DNA of 53,674 nt, from assembly GCA_026707745.1 (NCBI GenBank), contig JAPOWG010000009.1:1-53674 (forward strand), read 5' to 3'. The notes under the pieces were generated by a model. It saw only the letters and a list, made by a program, of their open reading frames with translations. It searched no databases and was not told the origin of the DNA. Source of the DNA: Chloroflexota bacterium (GTDB lineage: Bacteria; Chloroflexota; Anaerolineae; Aggregatilineales; Phototrophicaceae). Both the position numbers and the translations under genes were made by a program. Positions 52,523 to 53,674 of this stretch are shown here, piece by piece (position 1 is the first letter of the stretch; each line of letters begins with the position of its first letter).

Positions 52523-53653
52523 ATGGTTGATGAGCTCTATTTGCAGTATTTGGGCGTGCTGCCCACTCCCAGCGACGAGGAGGAAGCGGAAGAGCCTGCA
52601 AGTTCGTCGAATACTGGGGGCTGGAGCCTGCCACCGCCGCCAGTGCGCCCACCGGCGTCAAAGCCCTCGAATACGGGAGGCTGGAGCCTGCCGCTGCCGC
52701 CAGTACGCCCGCCGGCGTCAAAGCCCTCGAATACGGGAGGCTGGAGCCTGCCGCTGCCGCCGAGGTACGATCCGCGGCCGGATGTTTCGCGGACAGAACG
52801 GCCGAATGACGATAGCGATAGTGATTCAGCGCGTCCCGGGAGGATTGTGGAAGAGCTTCAAGATCAGCGGCCGGACTATAGCGATGATCTGGGTCAAGCT
52901 ATCGAAGATGCATACAAGGATGTGAACGGCATATATTTCCAGCTTTACATTAACCAAGGAACAGTGCGGAAGAATGATTTTGCCGAGTCGGGTCAGGATG
53001 AGGAATCGGACCGGCATGCCCACGTGCATGTGGAGAAGTACATGGAGGAGATGAGGCTGCATTACGCCGGTCAAGACGAATTGTGGAAGGGACTGGCATT
53101 AGGAGCCACGGAAGGTGTTCGAAAAGATCTGACTAACGACAGGTTGGAGAGCGCGGTGGCGGTGAACATCGTCACCAAAATAGAGATATTCCGGCGCTTC
53201 GGCGATGAGGACGAGACGCCATTGCAGGAAGAGAACCGGAAGATGATAAAGGATCCGCATCACACAGCCTTGGTGCACAACCACTGGAACGACAGTCCGG
53301 GCTCGCAAGCGGACTTTGACGCTGCGCTGTGGCTGGGCGTGCGGTATTTAATCGTTGTGACGCCGTCGGGGATGCAATACATTTACGAGCGGGATGGCGA
53401 CACGATGAAATTGCTGGACGAGATATTCAACCGGGAGCATGTGGCTTTGTCGAGTCCGGCAGAGACAGAGGAATCGCGCGAGGCTTATGAGGCGCAGTTG
53501 CTGGCGGAGGCGGGCAATCCAGCGGAGCGGGTGATGCGGCAGGAGGATCAAGTTGTCATTGATACCGGAGATGGTACACATATAACTTTAACCCCACTCA
53601 AAGTTGTAGGGCTTGAGGTTGTAGTGGTCTCGAAAAACTGGACACCTAGTTGA
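52523..53653 (+). CDS. Protein with RadC/JAB-like metal motif and N-terminal 20-residue repeats
   Basis: A 376-aa protein. I start it at the ATG at 52523 behind GAGGAGGAC; two earlier in-frame starts lack such a site. Residues 29-80 are two full and one partial copy of a 20-residue repeat beginning SNTGGWSLP and rich in proline. Then comes an acidic, disordered part (about 90-125) and a C-terminal domain with HNHWNDSPGSQAD (252-264). This closely resembles the RadC/JAB signature HNHPSGDPTPSQAD, with one residue fewer, and is followed by a JAB-like strand GVRYLIVVTPSGMQYIYE. A metal-dependent isopeptidase- or hydrolase-like role is possible. No partner genes are visible. Confidence 0.7.
   Translation: MVDELYLQYLGVLPTPSDEEEAEEPASSSNTGGWSLPPPPVRPPASKPSNTGGWSLPLPPVRPPASKPSNTGGWSLPLPPRYDPRPDVSRTERPNDDSDSDSARPGRIVEELQDQRPDYSDDLGQAIEDAYKDVNGIYFQLYINQGTVRKNDFAESGQDEESDRHAHVHVEKYMEEMRLHYAGQDELWKGLALGATEGVRKDLTNDRLESAVAVNIVTKIEIFRRFGDEDETPLQEENRKMIKDPHHTALVHNHWNDSPGSQADFDAALWLGVRYLIVVTPSGMQYIYERDGDTMKLLDEIFNREHVALSSPAETEESREAYEAQLLAEAGNPAERVMRQEDQVVIDTGDGTHITLTPLKVVGLEVVVVSKNWTPS
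52607..52762 (+). repeat. 60-bp tandem repeat in coding sequence (2.6 copies)
   Basis: Copies start at 52607, 52667 and 52727 (partial). Copies 2 and 3 are almost identical in DNA, copy 1 differs at several bases. Each encodes SNTGGWSLP plus a Pro/Val/Arg stretch. Confidence 0.85.
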
Positions 53654-53674
53654 GAGAGTATACTAGTGTGACAG

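Overview
The window reads as accessory carbon-metabolism DNA from a free-living heterotroph with moderately high GC, most likely a Chloroflexota bacterium of the Anaerolineae/Caldilineae type. That placement is inference from gene style: a Thr-Pro-rich lipoprotein linker, a 6-pyruvoyl-tetrahydropterin-synthase-related membrane protein with beta-sandwich tails, arrays of solute-binding proteins, class I xylose isomerase, and many short intergenic palindromes. No rRNA, tRNA, CRISPR array or transposase was found.

Layout. 1-5.9 kb (+): the end of a sugar ABC permease pair, a Gfo/Idh/MocA oxidoreductase, a repeat-rich 0.8-kb gap, then a DapA-like dehydratase/aldolase and an alpha-ketoglutaric-semialdehyde-type dehydrogenase. 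5.9-9.3 kb (-): two small coiled-coil membrane proteins and two tandem BMP/PnrA-type solute-binding proteins. 9.6-13.7 kb (+): an OmpR-type response regulator and histidine kinase, an orphan antitoxin-like gene, and zwf. 13.8-17.4 kb (-): four tandem double-VOC paralogues behind one strong promoter. 17.5-24.8 kb (-): a YjhG-type xylonate dehydratase, a SnoaL-like protein, a PhyH-type dioxygenase and a large membrane protein. 24.9-29.6 kb (mostly +): an SDR, a small membrane protein (-), Gfo/Idh/MocA, an FAH-family 2-keto-3-deoxy-pentonate dehydratase candidate and an enolase-superfamily acid-sugar dehydratase. 30-35 kb (+): a ribose-type ABC operon with LacI-like control, an unusually large 704-aa permease and a lipoprotein. 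35.3-38.9 kb (+): DinB, RarA and a sulfatase. 39-45.6 kb: two carbohydrate ABC systems facing each other, neither with an ATPase gene. 45.7-49 kb (-): an AT-rich two-gene signalling module. 49.4-52.2 kb (-): xylB and xylA. 52.5-53.7 kb (+): a protein with a RadC/JAB-like motif and 20-residue N-terminal repeats.

How it fits together. The window encodes both known types of xylose route: isomerase plus kinase (xylA, xylB), and the pieces of an oxidative Weimberg-type route (candidate sugar dehydrogenase SDR, YjhG-type dehydratase, FAH- or DapA-type keto-deoxy acid dehydratase, semialdehyde dehydrogenase to 2-oxoglutarate). Several sugar transporters, a sulfatase and an oxidative pentose phosphate enzyme surround them. 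Substrates are inferred from family membership only.

The least explained material lies between genes. One ~90-bp palindromic repeat family shows compensatory changes in two stems and in one case supplies the stop codon of the response regulator. There is also a second family of GGGCGA hairpins, 11-bp phased repeat arrays at two promoters, and a possible leader peptide.
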